Translations under genes and position numbers: made by a program
The notes under the pieces: generated by a model
Databases searched by the model: none
What the model was told of the DNA's origin: nothing
Seen by the model: only the letters and a program-made list of their open reading frames with translations
Part shown: positions 16,707 through 24,363 of the stretch, one piece after another
Position numbering within the stretch: position 1 is the first letter of the stretch
Layout of the letters: each line of letters begins with the position of its first letter
From: WHTX01 sp038255145
GTDB taxonomy: Bacteria; Actinomycetota; Acidimicrobiia; Acidimicrobiales; CAIXPF01
Length of the DNA stretch: 52,245 nt
Direction: 5' to 3'
NCBI GenBank assembly: GCA_038255145.1
Contig: JBBSLP010000044.1
Coordinates: 1-52,245, forward strand

Positions 16707-16982
16707 TCAGCGGCCGCGGGCCCGGCGCCAGGCTTCGAGGTCGATGACCACGGCGTCGGGCCCGGCGGCGCCGACGACGGTCCGCGGTCGTCGCCGCGAC
16801 CGCGGGTGGGCCGACAGGGGGACGACCTCGGCCGACGCCAGCCAGGGGGTGGCCTGCTCCAACCGGGCCAGGTCCTCGAGCAGGCCCTTCACGTCCATCT
16901 GGTAGCTGGCCGTCGCGTCGTCCACAGGTCCTCCGTCCGGAGCGGTCTCGCTGTGCCCGCCAGGGCCAGGGCGCTCGTCCAT
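16707..16982 (-). CDS. Hypothetical small protein
   Basis: 91 residues from ATG 16982. Acidic/Gly-rich N-terminus, a central helix (YQMDVKGLLEDLARLEQATPWL), then a basic stretch (SAHPRSRRRPR) and VVIDLEAWRRARGR at the end. No family recognised and no membrane segment. Codon use and third-position GC match neighbours. The next 111 bp towards the toxin-like gene hold nothing obvious. Confidence 0.45.
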   Translation of the reverse strand: MDERPGPGGHSETAPDGGPVDDATASYQMDVKGLLEDLARLEQATPWLASAEVVPLSAHPRSRRRPRTVVGAAGPDAVVIDLEAWRRARGR

Positions 16983-17093
16983 GGCTGCAGGCTGCGCCGC
17001 CACGACCCCGGCGCCCATCGGCTCATCGGCCCCCCGACGGTGTTCGCAACACCGATCGGGCAGCTCAGAACCCCACGATCAGCGATACCTGGA

Positions 17094-17381
17094 TCAGAGT
17101 GGGCGGTCGAGCGTCATGATCGTGTTGCAGGTGAGCTGTCCGGAGGCCTCGTCGTAACGGTACTCGCACACCACGGCCTGGTCGTAGTGATCGCCCAGGT
17201 CGATCTCAGCCCAGCGGAGGCCTGGGACACCGATCGGGTGGTCCATCGACGCACCGAACGGGTCTTGGGCCACTTGATGCACCCAGGTGAGGACCGCGAT
17301 CCGTCACCCATCGGGCGGGTTGTCGCGTGTCACCCACTCGTCGAACCTGTCGAGGAAGGAGCCGGCTGGACCCTCGTTCAC
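17094..17381 (-). pseudogene. Toxin-like small gene with an in-frame TGA
   Basis: GTG 17381 overlaps the stop of the preceding 57-residue gene (GTGA). The frame reads 25 codons (EGPAGSFLDRFDEWVTRDNP...), meets TGA at 17304-17306, and continues in the same frame as RIAVLTWVHQVAQDPFGASM to TGA 17094 (CEYRYDEASGQLTCNTIMTL). Total 95 residues if the TGA is ignored. Continuity of the putative protein across the stop suggests a CGA-to-TGA or similar nonsense change. No family assignment; the small two-gene layout is what suggests a toxin-antitoxin-like module. A shorter product from GTG 17282 is possible but has no RBS. Confidence 0.5.
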
Positions 17382-17551
17382 CGCTCGAGGAGTGCGGCCA
17401 GCCGGCGATCGACTTCGGCCAGGTCCTCGCCGGTCAACGGGGGGGTGGGGTGGAGGCGTCCCGCCTCGAGTACAGCTCGCTTGGCCGGATCCGCAATAGC
17501 CACGTCGTACAGGCGACGAAGCAGGGTTTCCTGCTCATGCGAGATGCCCAT
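17378..17551 (-). CDS. 57-residue antitoxin-like small protein
   Basis: Short gene: starts MGISHEQETLLRRLYDVAIA, continues with ADPAKRAVLEAGRLHP and ends LAEVDRRLAALLER. Largely helical and charged, no membrane segment. ATG 17551 is preceded 6 nt upstream by TACCTT, no RBS, so probably leaderless. Its TGA overlaps the GTG of the next gene by 4 nt. First position in a two-gene unit, small size and charge are typical of antitoxins, but there is no recognised DNA-binding motif. Confidence 0.55.
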   Translation of the reverse strand: MGISHEQETLLRRLYDVAIADPAKRAVLEAGRLHPTPPLTGEDLAEVDRRLAALLER

Positions 17552-17557
17552 CAGGGC

Positions 17558-17563
17558 AAGGTA
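17558..17563 (-). promoter_or_regulatory. Predicted -10 hexamer of the small two-gene unit
   Basis: TACCTT on the minus strand, 6 nt before ATG 17551. No Shine-Dalgarno. Confidence 0.4.
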
Positions 17564-17680
17564 GCGCAGCGCTGATCGACCCGCAGCCCTCTGGGGACAC
17601 GAACTGACGTTCTTATCCGATCTGCCTGGTTCACGACGCTCGATCCCGGCCTGGACCTGGTCTGGCGGCTCGGATGGAAG

Positions 17681-18397
17681 TCAGCGTCCGGCCAGGTCCT
17701 GGGCGGTGGCGAGGACGTCGTCGAGCATGTCGGGGGTCAGCCGGCCGGTGAAGGTGTTCTGCTGGCTGACGTGGTAGGAGCCCACGAGCCAGTGCCCGTC
17801 GGGCAGGGCGGCCACGGCACCGTGGCCGAAGCGGGGCTTGGGGCGGGCCCCGAACAGGTCGGCCACCACGCCGAAGCCGAAGGCGCCCAGAGCCACCACC
17901 ACCCGCCAGTTGGGCAACAGACCGAGTTCGGCGTCGAGGAAGGGGCGGCACGCGTCGCGCTCGGCCGGGGTGGGCTTGTTGGCCGGCGGGGCACACCGCA
18001 CCGGGGCGGTGATCCACACGTCGCGCAGTTGCAGGCCGTCGTCCCTGCTCACCGAGGTGGGCTGGTTGGCCAGGCCCCGGCGGTGCAGGGCGGCGAAGAG
18101 GAAGTCACCGGAGCGGTCACCGGTGAACATGCGCCCAGTGCGGTTGGCGCCATGGGCGGCGGGGGCCAGACCCACGATGAGCATCCGGGCCGCGGGGTCG
18201 CCGAAGCCGGGCACAGGGCGGGCCCAGTACTCCTGGTCCCGGAAGGCGGCCCGACGCACGACGGCCACCTCCTCGCGCCACGCCACCAGGCGGGGACAGC
18301 GCCGGCAGGTGATCACCTTGGCCTCGAGAGCGGCCAACCGCTCGACCGCCGAGGTGTCCGTCGGAACGACAGCCGGGATGACGGGACCGGTGGCCAC
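17681..18397 (-). CDS. Uracil-DNA glycosylase, family 5 (UdgB-type)
   Basis: 238 residues. Excises uracil (and in this family hypoxanthine or other deaminated bases) from DNA to start base-excision repair. Cys31 and Cys34 (CRRCPRLV) plus two later Cys (PVRCAPP, RDACRPF) fit the [4Fe-4S] ligands of families 4/5. Motif GLAPAAHGANRTGRMFTGD carries the family 5 signature, without the Glu-containing family 4 loop. GSYHVSQQNTFTG is the second active-site motif (His). GTG 18397 is chosen because TAGCGT lies 6 nt upstream and no RBS is present. Single-gene transcript, divergent from the phosphatase at 18469. Confidence 0.92.
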   Translation of the reverse strand: MATGPVIPAVVPTDTSAVERLAALEAKVITCRRCPRLVAWREEVAVVRRAAFRDQEYWARPVPGFGDPAARMLIVGLAPAAHGANRTGRMFTGDRSGDFLFAALHRRGLANQPTSVSRDDGLQLRDVWITAPVRCAPPANKPTPAERDACRPFLDAELGLLPNWRVVVALGAFGFGVVADLFGARPKPRFGHGAVAALPDGHWLVGSYHVSQQNTFTGRLTPDMLDDVLATAQDLAGR

Positions 18398-18403
18398 GGA
18401 GGG

Positions 18404-18409
18404 ACGCTA
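18404..18409 (-). promoter_or_regulatory. Predicted -10 hexamer of a leaderless udgB transcript
   Basis: TAGCGT on the minus strand, 6 nt before GTG 18397. Confidence 0.45.
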
Positions 18410-18468
18410 GCGGCCGGGGGCCGTCGGCTCCGGCCTGGCCGGACGCAGGGGCTAGGGTCGCGACCCAG

Positions 18469-19179
18469 ATGGCAGCGGATGAACAGGCTCCGGCAACGGA
18501 CGACGAACAGCAGCCGGCCGAGAACGCCGAGGGCGCAGCCGTCGAGGCGGGGCCCAAGCCCACCCTGGTGCTCCTGGTGCGCCACGGCAAGACGCCGACC
18601 ACCGGTTCGGTGCTGCCGGGACGGGCCCCCGGGCTGTCCCTCTCCGACGAAGGCCGTGACCAGGCCGCCACCGCGGCCCGTCGCCTGACCGAGCTCGACC
18701 GGGTGACGGCCATCTACGCGTCACCGCTCGAACGCACCCGGGAAACGGCGGCCCCCATCGCCGAGGCCCTGGGCCTCGAGATCCAGATCGAGCCCGGCCT
18801 GCTGGAGTGTGAGTTCGGTGGCTGGACGGGCCGCGAGCTCAAGGAGCTGTTCAAGCTGCCCGAGTGGCGGCAGGTGCAGTCGAGCCCGTCGACGTTCCGC
18901 TTCCCCGACGGCGAATCGTTCAACGAGATGCAGCTGCGCATCAGCTCGGCCATCGCCGCCATCGTGGCCCGCCACCCCGGTGAGACCGTGGTGGCCGTGT
19001 CCCACGCCGATCCCATCAAGGCCGCCGTGGCCTACGCCGTGGGCACCCACCTGGACCTCTTCCAGCGCATCGTCATCTCCCCGTGCTCGATCAGCGCCAT
19101 CCAGTACCCGGCCCACGGTGCCCCTGCCGTCCTGGCCGTCAACTCCACGGGCGACCTACGCGCGCTCGTTCCCTCCTGA
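18469..19179 (+). CDS. Histidine phosphatase family protein (MSMEG_4193-type phosphoglycerate-mutase-like)
   Basis: 236 residues. After an acidic, low-complexity start (1-32) comes LVRHGKTPTTGSVLPGRAPG with the catalytic RHG, then ASPLERTRETAAPIAE (second Arg), ECEFGGWTGRELKEL, and VAVSHADPIKAAVAYAVG with the second catalytic His. This matches the TIGR03848 subgroup. It is followed by DUF3090 and SCO1664-type genes, a trio kept together in many Actinobacteria, so it likely shares a pathway with them; the substrate is unknown. Confidence 0.92.
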   Translation: MAADEQAPATDDEQQPAENAEGAAVEAGPKPTLVLLVRHGKTPTTGSVLPGRAPGLSLSDEGRDQAATAARRLTELDRVTAIYASPLERTRETAAPIAEALGLEIQIEPGLLECEFGGWTGRELKELFKLPEWRQVQSSPSTFRFPDGESFNEMQLRISSAIAAIVARHPGETVVAVSHADPIKAAVAYAVGTHLDLFQRIVISPCSISAIQYPAHGAPAVLAVNSTGDLRALVPS

Positions 19180-19227
19180 CCGTGCCTCCCCATCGCAACG
19201 TGATCCCCACCCCGTGAGCCACCCCAC

Positions 19228-19722
19228 ATGAGCCCCCCCTTCGACGTCGAGTGCGACCACTTCACCGCGGGAGCCGTCGGGCCCCCGGGTGCCCGCGTCT
19301 TCCACCTCCAGGCCGGGGCCTCGAGCCAGCTGGTGTCCCTGCGCTGCGAGAAGCAGCAGGTGGGCGCCCTGGGCGAGTACTTCGAGCGCCTCCTCTCCGA
19401 CCTTCCCGAGGGCGGTGAGGGCACGGCGGTGCCCGTCGAGCTCATCGAGCCCGTCGAGGACGCCTTCGTGGTCGGTTCCCTGGTCCTGGGCTACGACGCC
19501 ACCCTCGACCGGCTCGTGCTGCTCATCCAGGAGGCGGTGCCCGAGGACGCCCCCGAGGGCCAGAACGCCCGCTGGGTGCTGCGCCGCGACCAGGCCCGGG
19601 CCTTCGCCGAACGGGCCCAGGACCTGATGACCGGCGGCCGTCCGGCCTGCCCCCTGTGCGGGCGGCCCATGGACGCCGCGGGGCACGCCTGCCCCAAGAC
19701 GAACGGGCACCTGCCCCACTAG
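19228..19722 (+). CDS. DUF3090 family protein
   Basis: 164 residues. Matches the actinobacterial DUF3090 family: VFHLQAGASSQLVSLRCEKQQV, an acidic middle, ALRRDQ-like WVLRRDQARAFAERA, and a C-terminal zinc-ribbon-like CPLCGRPMDAAGHACP (four Cys). Function unknown; the Cys cluster suggests a bound metal. It is the central gene of the MSMEG_4193-DUF3090-SCO1664 cluster, 48 nt after the phosphatase and 7 nt before the kinase-like gene. Confidence 0.9.
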   Translation: MSPPFDVECDHFTAGAVGPPGARVFHLQAGASSQLVSLRCEKQQVGALGEYFERLLSDLPEGGEGTAVPVELIEPVEDAFVVGSLVLGYDATLDRLVLLIQEAVPEDAPEGQNARWVLRRDQARAFAERAQDLMTGGRPACPLCGRPMDAAGHACPKTNGHLPH

Positions 19723-19729
19723 GGTTGCC

Positions 19730-20539
19730 GTGGCCCCACCCTCCCGCCGGCCGGCACCCGAGCCCGACCTCCTCCGTCGTCTGCGCGAGGACGACCTCGA
19801 GGTCCTCGGGCGCATGCCCTGGGCCTCCAACGGCACCTTCCTCGTCCAGCTGTGCGGCCCCGACGACGACGGGTCGGACGCCGCCGACGGCGACGCGGAC
19901 GAGGGCGGACCGGCTGACGACGACGCCGGTGAGGGCGCCCACCCGCCGACGCCGGTGCGGGCGGTGTACAAGCCCGAGCGGGGGGAACGGCCGTTGTGGG
20001 ACTTCCCCCCGGGGTTGTTCAAGCGCGAGGCCGCGGCCTACGAGCTGGGTGTGGCCCTGGGATGGCACGTGGTGCCACCCACGGTGGTGCGCGACGGCCC
20101 CCTCGGCCCCGGGTCGCTGCAACTCTTCGTGGACGCCGACTTCGAGCAGCACTACTTCACGCTGCAGGAGGAGGAGGCCCACCGCCACGACTTCCAGGCC
20201 ATCTGCGCCTTCGACGTGCTGGCCAACAACACCGACCGCAAGAGCGGGCACTGCCTGTTGGGCCAGGACGGCGCCATCTGGGCCATCGACAACGGCCTGT
20301 GCTTCGCCGCGGAGTACAAGCTGCGCACCGTGATCTGGGACTTCGGAGGCCAACCCATCCCCACCGACCTGCTCGACGACCTGTCCGCCCTGCAATCTCG
20401 AGGGTTGCCACCGGAGCTGACCGCCCTGCTCGACGCCGAGGAGGCCGAAGCCGTCGTCGAACGCATGGACCGCCTCGTCGACCGCGGCCGGTTCCCCCAG
20501 GACGGCTCGGGCCGCCGCTACCCCTGGCCGCTGGTCTGA
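19730..20539 (+). CDS. SCO1664 family protein (PI3/4-kinase-like fold)
   Basis: 269 residues. Contains the kinase-like blocks of this family: VRAVYKPERGERPLWDFPPG (Lys for ATP phosphates), EAAAYELGVALGWHVVPPTV, AFDVLANNTDRKSGHCLLG (DxxxxNxDR-type catalytic loop) and WAIDNGLCF (metal-binding Asp). A low-complexity insert of Asp/Gly (about 40-68) is not typical. GTG 19730 is preceded by AGGG. Predicted phosphotransferase acting with the adjacent DUF3090 and histidine phosphatase; substrate unknown. Confidence 0.9.
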   Translation: MAPPSRRPAPEPDLLRRLREDDLEVLGRMPWASNGTFLVQLCGPDDDGSDAADGDADEGGPADDDAGEGAHPPTPVRAVYKPERGERPLWDFPPGLFKREAAAYELGVALGWHVVPPTVVRDGPLGPGSLQLFVDADFEQHYFTLQEEEAHRHDFQAICAFDVLANNTDRKSGHCLLGQDGAIWAIDNGLCFAAEYKLRTVIWDFGGQPIPTDLLDDLSALQSRGLPPELTALLDAEEAEAVVERMDRLVDRGRFPQDGSGRRYPWPLV

Positions 20540-20541
20540 TC

Positions 20542-21597
20542 ATGTCCGACATCCCCAACGGCGACATCCCCAACGGCGACATGCCCACGGGAGACCTACC
20601 GGCGGAGACCCGCCACACCGCCGCCATGGTCGAGGTCGGCGACCTCGACGGCCTGCTGCGTCGGATCGACGAGCTGAGCGGGACGGGGTCGTGGGACGAG
20701 CTGTTCCACCTGCGCGACCTGTGCCGGGGCCTGCCCCGCCAGGGCAAGCCGCTCTGGCCCGCCGCGGTCAACGCCGAGTACCGCCTGGCGCTGGAGGGTG
20801 ACGCCCCCGCCGCGGCCCGGGCGGTGATGGAGACCGACGGCCGCTTCGCCCTGGGCCCCTTGCCCGAGGTGGCGGCGTCGTCGCACACCTGGGCCCAGCT
20901 GGCCCCCCACCTGCCGGCGGGACCGCTGCGGGCGCTGGTGGCCTACGAGCGGGTGCTGCGGGGCGAGGACCTGAGCGGGGACCGCAGCATCGACACCTCG
21001 GTGTTCGACCTTCCCCTCCGCCTCCAGCCCTGGGAGGGCACCTACCCCCTGGCCACCTACGAGCCGTGGCGGGGCATCTTCCCCACCCCGGCCGTGCACG
21101 AACTGCACCCGGTGCGGGTCCTGCCCGAGTCCGGGCGCCCCACTGCTGACCTGACGGCGACCGAAGCCCTGGCCGAGCTGACCCGTCCGTGGACGACGGA
21201 GTCCAACGGTCGGGCCGAAGAGGCCATGGTCGAGGGCGACCACCTCGACGCCATCGCCGCCCTGGGGGTCGAATCGGTCCGTGTGGCCCGCATCACCGCC
21301 GCCGGGGCCCTCGAGCTGCTGGCGTGGACGGCGGCGTCCGGTGGGGCCCACGGGCGCCGCCGGGGCATGGCCGCCGGTCGTTTCAACGCCTGGTGGGTCG
21401 TGGCCTCGCTCTCCGGCCTGGCCGACGAGTGGCCGGTGGACCCCGACGACATCGGCGACGCCGTCGATGCCCTGGAGTGGTTCGCCTGGGACCTCGACGC
21501 GGCGCCATCGGCGTGGTCGTTCCGCATCGCCGCCGTCGACCCCGTCGCCGGGGTGGCGTGGGCGGCGATGGCCGACGACAGACGCACGGACCCCTAG
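20542..21597 (+). CDS. Hypothetical protein downstream of the SCO1664 cluster
   Basis: 351 residues, no membrane segment, no recognised domain. Begins with a short repeated SDIPNGDIPNGDMPTGDL (a 15-bp DNA repeat), followed by helical Leu/Arg-rich sequence (GLLRRIDELSGTGSWDELFHLRDLC), a Trp/Pro-rich middle (LQPWEGTYPLATYEPWRGIFP) and a C-terminal ALEWFAWDLDAAPSAWSFRIAAV. ATG 20542 is 2 nt after the SCO1664-type stop, so it belongs to the same operon. Coding statistics are strong. Confidence 0.75.
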   Translation: MSDIPNGDIPNGDMPTGDLPAETRHTAAMVEVGDLDGLLRRIDELSGTGSWDELFHLRDLCRGLPRQGKPLWPAAVNAEYRLALEGDAPAAARAVMETDGRFALGPLPEVAASSHTWAQLAPHLPAGPLRALVAYERVLRGEDLSGDRSIDTSVFDLPLRLQPWEGTYPLATYEPWRGIFPTPAVHELHPVRVLPESGRPTADLTATEALAELTRPWTTESNGRAEEAMVEGDHLDAIAALGVESVRVARITAAGALELLAWTAASGGAHGRRRGMAAGRFNAWWVVASLSGLADEWPVDPDDIGDAVDALEWFAWDLDAAPSAWSFRIAAVDPVAGVAWAAMADDRRTDP

Positions 21598-21600
21598 CTC

Positions 21601-21626
21601 CCCCGGGGGCGCTCCGCCCCCCCGGG
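21601..21626 (+). terminator. GC-rich hairpin after the SCO1664 operon
   Basis: CCCGGGGGCG-CTC-CGCCCCCCCGGG just after the TAG at 21597: about ten G:C pairs with a bulge and a 3-nt loop. No T-tract. The rest of the 192-bp gap to etfA holds no gene that I can support. Confidence 0.5.
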
Positions 21627-21789
21627 ATCGGTCCCCGGCCGGCGACTCTCGCAGGGGCGAGGCTCCCCAAGGCCAAGGCTCCCCGTAGGCGCGGAGACCA
21701 CGAGGGCCGGGCCCGCTCGTGGCGGACCTGGCCCTTGTCAGTTCTGCGCAATGAGCCGCACGACCGACGTTCCCCCCCCGGGGGCCTGA

Positions 21790-22758
21790 TCAGCGGCTCT
21801 GAAGGGCCTCGATGAGCTTGGGGAGGACCTTGTGGACGTCGCCGACGATGCCGAGGTCGGCGATGGAGAAGATCGGCGCTTCCTTGTCCTTGTTGATGGC
21901 CACGATGTACTTGGAGCCCTTCATGCCCACCATGTGCTGGGTGGCACCGGAGATGCCCACGGCGATGTAGATGGTCGGCTTGACCACCTTGCCGGTCTGG
22001 CCCACCTGGTAGCTGTAGGGCACCCAACCGGCGTCGACGATGGCGCGGGAGGCACCGGGAGCGGCCTTGAGCAGCTTGGCCAGCTGCTCGACCATGGCGT
22101 ACTTGTCCTTGTCGCCCAGGCCGCGGCCGCCGGAGACGACGATGGCGGCGTCGTCGAGCTTGGGGCCGGTGGCCTCCTCGACGTGGCGCTCGACCACGGT
22201 GGCGGCGCCGGTGGCGCCCAGTTCGGGCACCTCGAGCTCCTCGACCTCGGCGTCGTCGGACCCCACGGCCTCGGCCGCGAACGACTTGGGCCGCACGAGC
22301 ACGATCTTGGGGCCGTCGGAGGTGAGCTTGGTGGTGACGTCGGTGGTGCCGCCGAAGACGGGCTCGACACCGCTGATGTCGTCGGCGTCCTCGGCGATGA
22401 CGTCGACCACGTTGGTGAGCACGGGCACGTCGAGCTTGGCCGACAGGCGCCCGGCCACGTCACGGCCGTCGTAGGTCGTGCCCAGCAGGATGAGGTCGGG
22501 CCCGTCGCCCTCTGCGATCTTGGCGGCCACGGCGGCGGCGATGGGCACGCCGGCCAGCTGGTCGCCCAGCTCGCCCGTGGACCACACCGTCGTGGCCCCA
22601 TGCGCCCCGAGCTCGGCGGCGATGTCGTCGCCGTCACCGCCGTAGAAGCACTCCACCGTGTCCGCGATGTCGCGGGCCTTGGCCAGCAGCTCGAGGCTGA
22701 TGGTCTTGACCTTGCCTTCGTAGGCCTCGGCGAACACCCACACCTTGTCCAGTGACAT
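21790..22758 (-). CDS. etfA: Electron transfer flavoprotein, alpha subunit
   Basis: 322 residues. FAD-binding subunit of the heterodimer that collects electrons from acyl-CoA dehydrogenases and passes them to ETF:quinone oxidoreductase. The N-terminal ETF domain (KVWVFAEAYEGKVKTISLELL) is followed by the C-terminal FAD domain with VVSGGRGLGDKDKY, GASRAIVDAGW, QVGQTGKVVKPTIYIAVGIS and AINKDKEAPIFSIADLGIVGD. It lies 27 nt downstream of etfB in the same transcript. Two apparently intact acyl-CoA dehydrogenases in this window are plausible electron donors. Confidence 0.97.
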   Translation of the reverse strand: MSLDKVWVFAEAYEGKVKTISLELLAKARDIADTVECFYGGDGDDIAAELGAHGATTVWSTGELGDQLAGVPIAAAVAAKIAEGDGPDLILLGTTYDGRDVAGRLSAKLDVPVLTNVVDVIAEDADDISGVEPVFGGTTDVTTKLTSDGPKIVLVRPKSFAAEAVGSDDAEVEELEVPELGATGAATVVERHVEEATGPKLDDAAIVVSGGRGLGDKDKYAMVEQLAKLLKAAPGASRAIVDAGWVPYSYQVGQTGKVVKPTIYIAVGISGATQHMVGMKGSKYIVAINKDKEAPIFSIADLGIVGDVHKVLPKLIEALQSR

Positions 22759-22785
22759 CTCGATCCCTTCCTAGGTGCAGCCGGC

Positions 22786-23565
22786 TCAGATGACCTTGAG
22801 GTTCTCGAGGAAGGAGACGACCTTGAGGTGGGCCTCGCCTTCGTCCTCGATGATCTCGCCGGCCTCACGGGCCTCGGCGGCCACGATGTCGGTGATCTCC
22901 TGGCCGCCACCGGCCCAACCGACGTCGTCGGCGTCGATCTCCAGGTCGGCCAGGGTCAGCTCTTCGACGGGCTTGGCCTTGGCGGCCATGATCCCCTTGA
23001 AGCTGGGGTAGCGGGGCTCGACCACGCCGGCGGTCACCGAGACCACGGCGGGGAGCGGGCAGGTGACCTCGTCGAAGCCCGACTCGGTCTGGCGGTTGAT
23101 GTGCAGCACGCCGTCGGTGATCTCGACCGACTTGGCGAAGCTCACCGAGGGCAGGCCCAGCAGCTCGGCCAACTGCACGGGCACCGTGCCGGTGTAGCCG
23201 TCGCTTGACTCGGTCGCCGTCAGGATCAGGTCGGGGTTCTTGCGGCCGATGGCCTTGGCCAGCACCTTGGCCGTACCCAGGGCACTGGTCCCCTGGAGGC
23301 CGGGATCCGACACCAGGATGGCGCCGGCGGCACCCATGGCCAGGGCGGTGCGCAGGCCTGAGGTCTCACTCCCCGGGGCCATGGAGACCAGGCTGACCTC
23401 TCCACCTCCGGCGGCGTCGACGAGCTGGAGGGCCATCTCGACGCCGTAGGAATCGGACTCGTCCAGGATGAGCTTCCCGCTCCGCTTGAGCGTCTTCGTC
23501 CCGGGATCGAGCTGGCCCGGCTCGGCCGGGTCGGGGATCTGCTTGACGCAGACGACGACATGCAT
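22786..23565 (-). CDS. etfB: Electron transfer flavoprotein, beta subunit
   Basis: 259 residues, AMP-binding subunit. MHVVVCVKQIPDP at the N-terminus, LDESDSYGVEMALQL, GKNPDLILTATESSDGYTGTV-type segment and PAVVSVTAGVVEPRYPSFKGIMAAK, the ETF-beta signature. ATG 23565 is the start because homology begins there, although the frame is open further upstream. First gene of etfBA; a long spacer with an inverted repeat precedes it. Confidence 0.97.
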   Translation of the reverse strand: MHVVVCVKQIPDPAEPGQLDPGTKTLKRSGKLILDESDSYGVEMALQLVDAAGGGEVSLVSMAPGSETSGLRTALAMGAAGAILVSDPGLQGTSALGTAKVLAKAIGRKNPDLILTATESSDGYTGTVPVQLAELLGLPSVSFAKSVEITDGVLHINRQTESGFDEVTCPLPAVVSVTAGVVEPRYPSFKGIMAAKAKPVEELTLADLEIDADDVGWAGGGQEITDIVAAEAREAGEIIEDEGEAHLKVVSFLENLKVI

Positions 23566-23630
23566 GGACCGATTGTGCGTGTCCGCACGAGCCCCGGTCA
23601 AACCCCTGCGGTGCCGCACTCGATTTCGGC

Positions 23631-23663
23631 TCCGCATCGAAACCCCTGTGACGCCGATGCGGA
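23631..23663. promoter_or_regulatory. Candidate operator upstream of etfB
   Basis: Perfect 9-bp inverted repeat TCCGCATCG (23631-23639) / CGATGCGGA (23655-23663), 15-nt spacer, centred about 80 bp upstream of the etfB start. A related direct repeat, AAACCCCTG..., occurs inside (23639) and again about 39 bp away (23600). Confidence 0.45.
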
Positions 23664-23853
23664 CAGGGCGCGATGATCGCAGCACAGGACAGGGAACGTA
23701 CAGGAACGCACAAATCGCTCGGTCGACCACGTTGGGTGCAATATCGGGGAGGATCGAGCCGCCAGCAGCGGCGCAACCCCCCAACAGGGCATCTCGTGAC
23801 GGCCCCGTGACAGCGCGACGCGAAAGCAAAGCGAAAAAACGCGGTCCGGACCC

Positions 23854-23883
23854 TTGCTCCACCTTGCGCGCAGGCAGTATTTT
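23854..23883 (+). promoter_or_regulatory. Predicted -35/-10 promoter of the whiB1-like gene
   Basis: TTGCTC (23854-23859), 18-nt spacer, TATTTT (23878-23883). This implies a leader of about 110 nt before GTG 24003, in line with the long leaders known for whiB genes. Confidence 0.5.
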
Positions 23884-24002
23884 TATGTGGCCCTCGGCAC
23901 GCCCTGCGCGGCGAACCCTCATCCGGGTGTCCGAGTGTTCCCCGCTGCCCCCCTTCCCATCGACCCGACGCGGACGCGCCAAGCTCCGCCCCGGGAGGTT
24001 CT

Positions 24003-24302
24003 GTGGCCCTTTCATCGAGCCGCAATCTGTCGCTCGCCGCCGAGAACGACCACTGGCGTGGCCTTTCCGCGTGTCGAGACACGGACCCGGATCTGTTCTT
24101 CCCCGTGGGGACGACCGGTCCGGCTCTCGAGCAGATCGCGTCAGCCAAGGCGGTGTGCGACACGTGCATCGTCCAATCCGATTGCCTCGAGTTCGCCCTG
24201 ATGACCAACCAGGATTCCGGTATCTGGGGCGGCACCTCCGAGGACGAGCGACGCAAGCTTCGCAAGGCCTGGTTGGCCCGTCAGCGAGAGCTCGCGTCCT
24301 GA
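24003..24302 (+). CDS. whiB1: WhiB-family [4Fe-4S] transcriptional regulator, WhiB1-like
   Basis: 99 residues. Four cluster Cys at 24, 52, 55 and 61 (SACRDTD; AKAVCDTCIVQSDC), the GIWGG turn and a basic C-terminal tail DERRKLRKAWLARQRE for DNA or sigma-factor contact. WhiB proteins sense NO or redox through the cluster and bind the principal sigma factor. GTG 24003 has GGGAGG 4 nt upstream. The convergent pdtaS neighbour reproduces the mycobacterial order Rv3219 (whiB1)-Rv3220c (pdtaS), which supports the WhiB1 assignment. Confidence 0.93.
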   Translation: MALSSSRNLSLAAENDHWRGLSACRDTDPDLFFPVGTTGPALEQIASAKAVCDTCIVQSDCLEFALMTNQDSGIWGGTSEDERRKLRKAWLARQRELAS

Positions 24303-24306
24303 CGGC

Positions 24307-24329
24307 ACGCCGCGGTCGATCCGCGGCGT
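24307..24329. terminator. Hairpin between convergent whiB1-like gene and pdtaS
   Basis: ACGCCGCGG-TCGAT-CCGCGGCGT: perfect 9-bp stem, 5-nt loop, 5 nt after the whiB stop. No T-tract; likely a bidirectional terminator. Confidence 0.6.
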
Positions 24330-24363
24330 ACCTGATCAGGAGGGTGAGCCGCTAGCGGGGCGC

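Larger units (their letters stand above)
23566..24002. other. 437-bp divergent regulatory region between etfB and whiB1-like gene
   Basis: No gene recognised. Holds an inverted repeat with flanking direct repeats near etfB, a locally AT-richer stretch (about 23820-23890) and a sigma-A-like promoter for the whiB gene. Confidence 0.7.
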
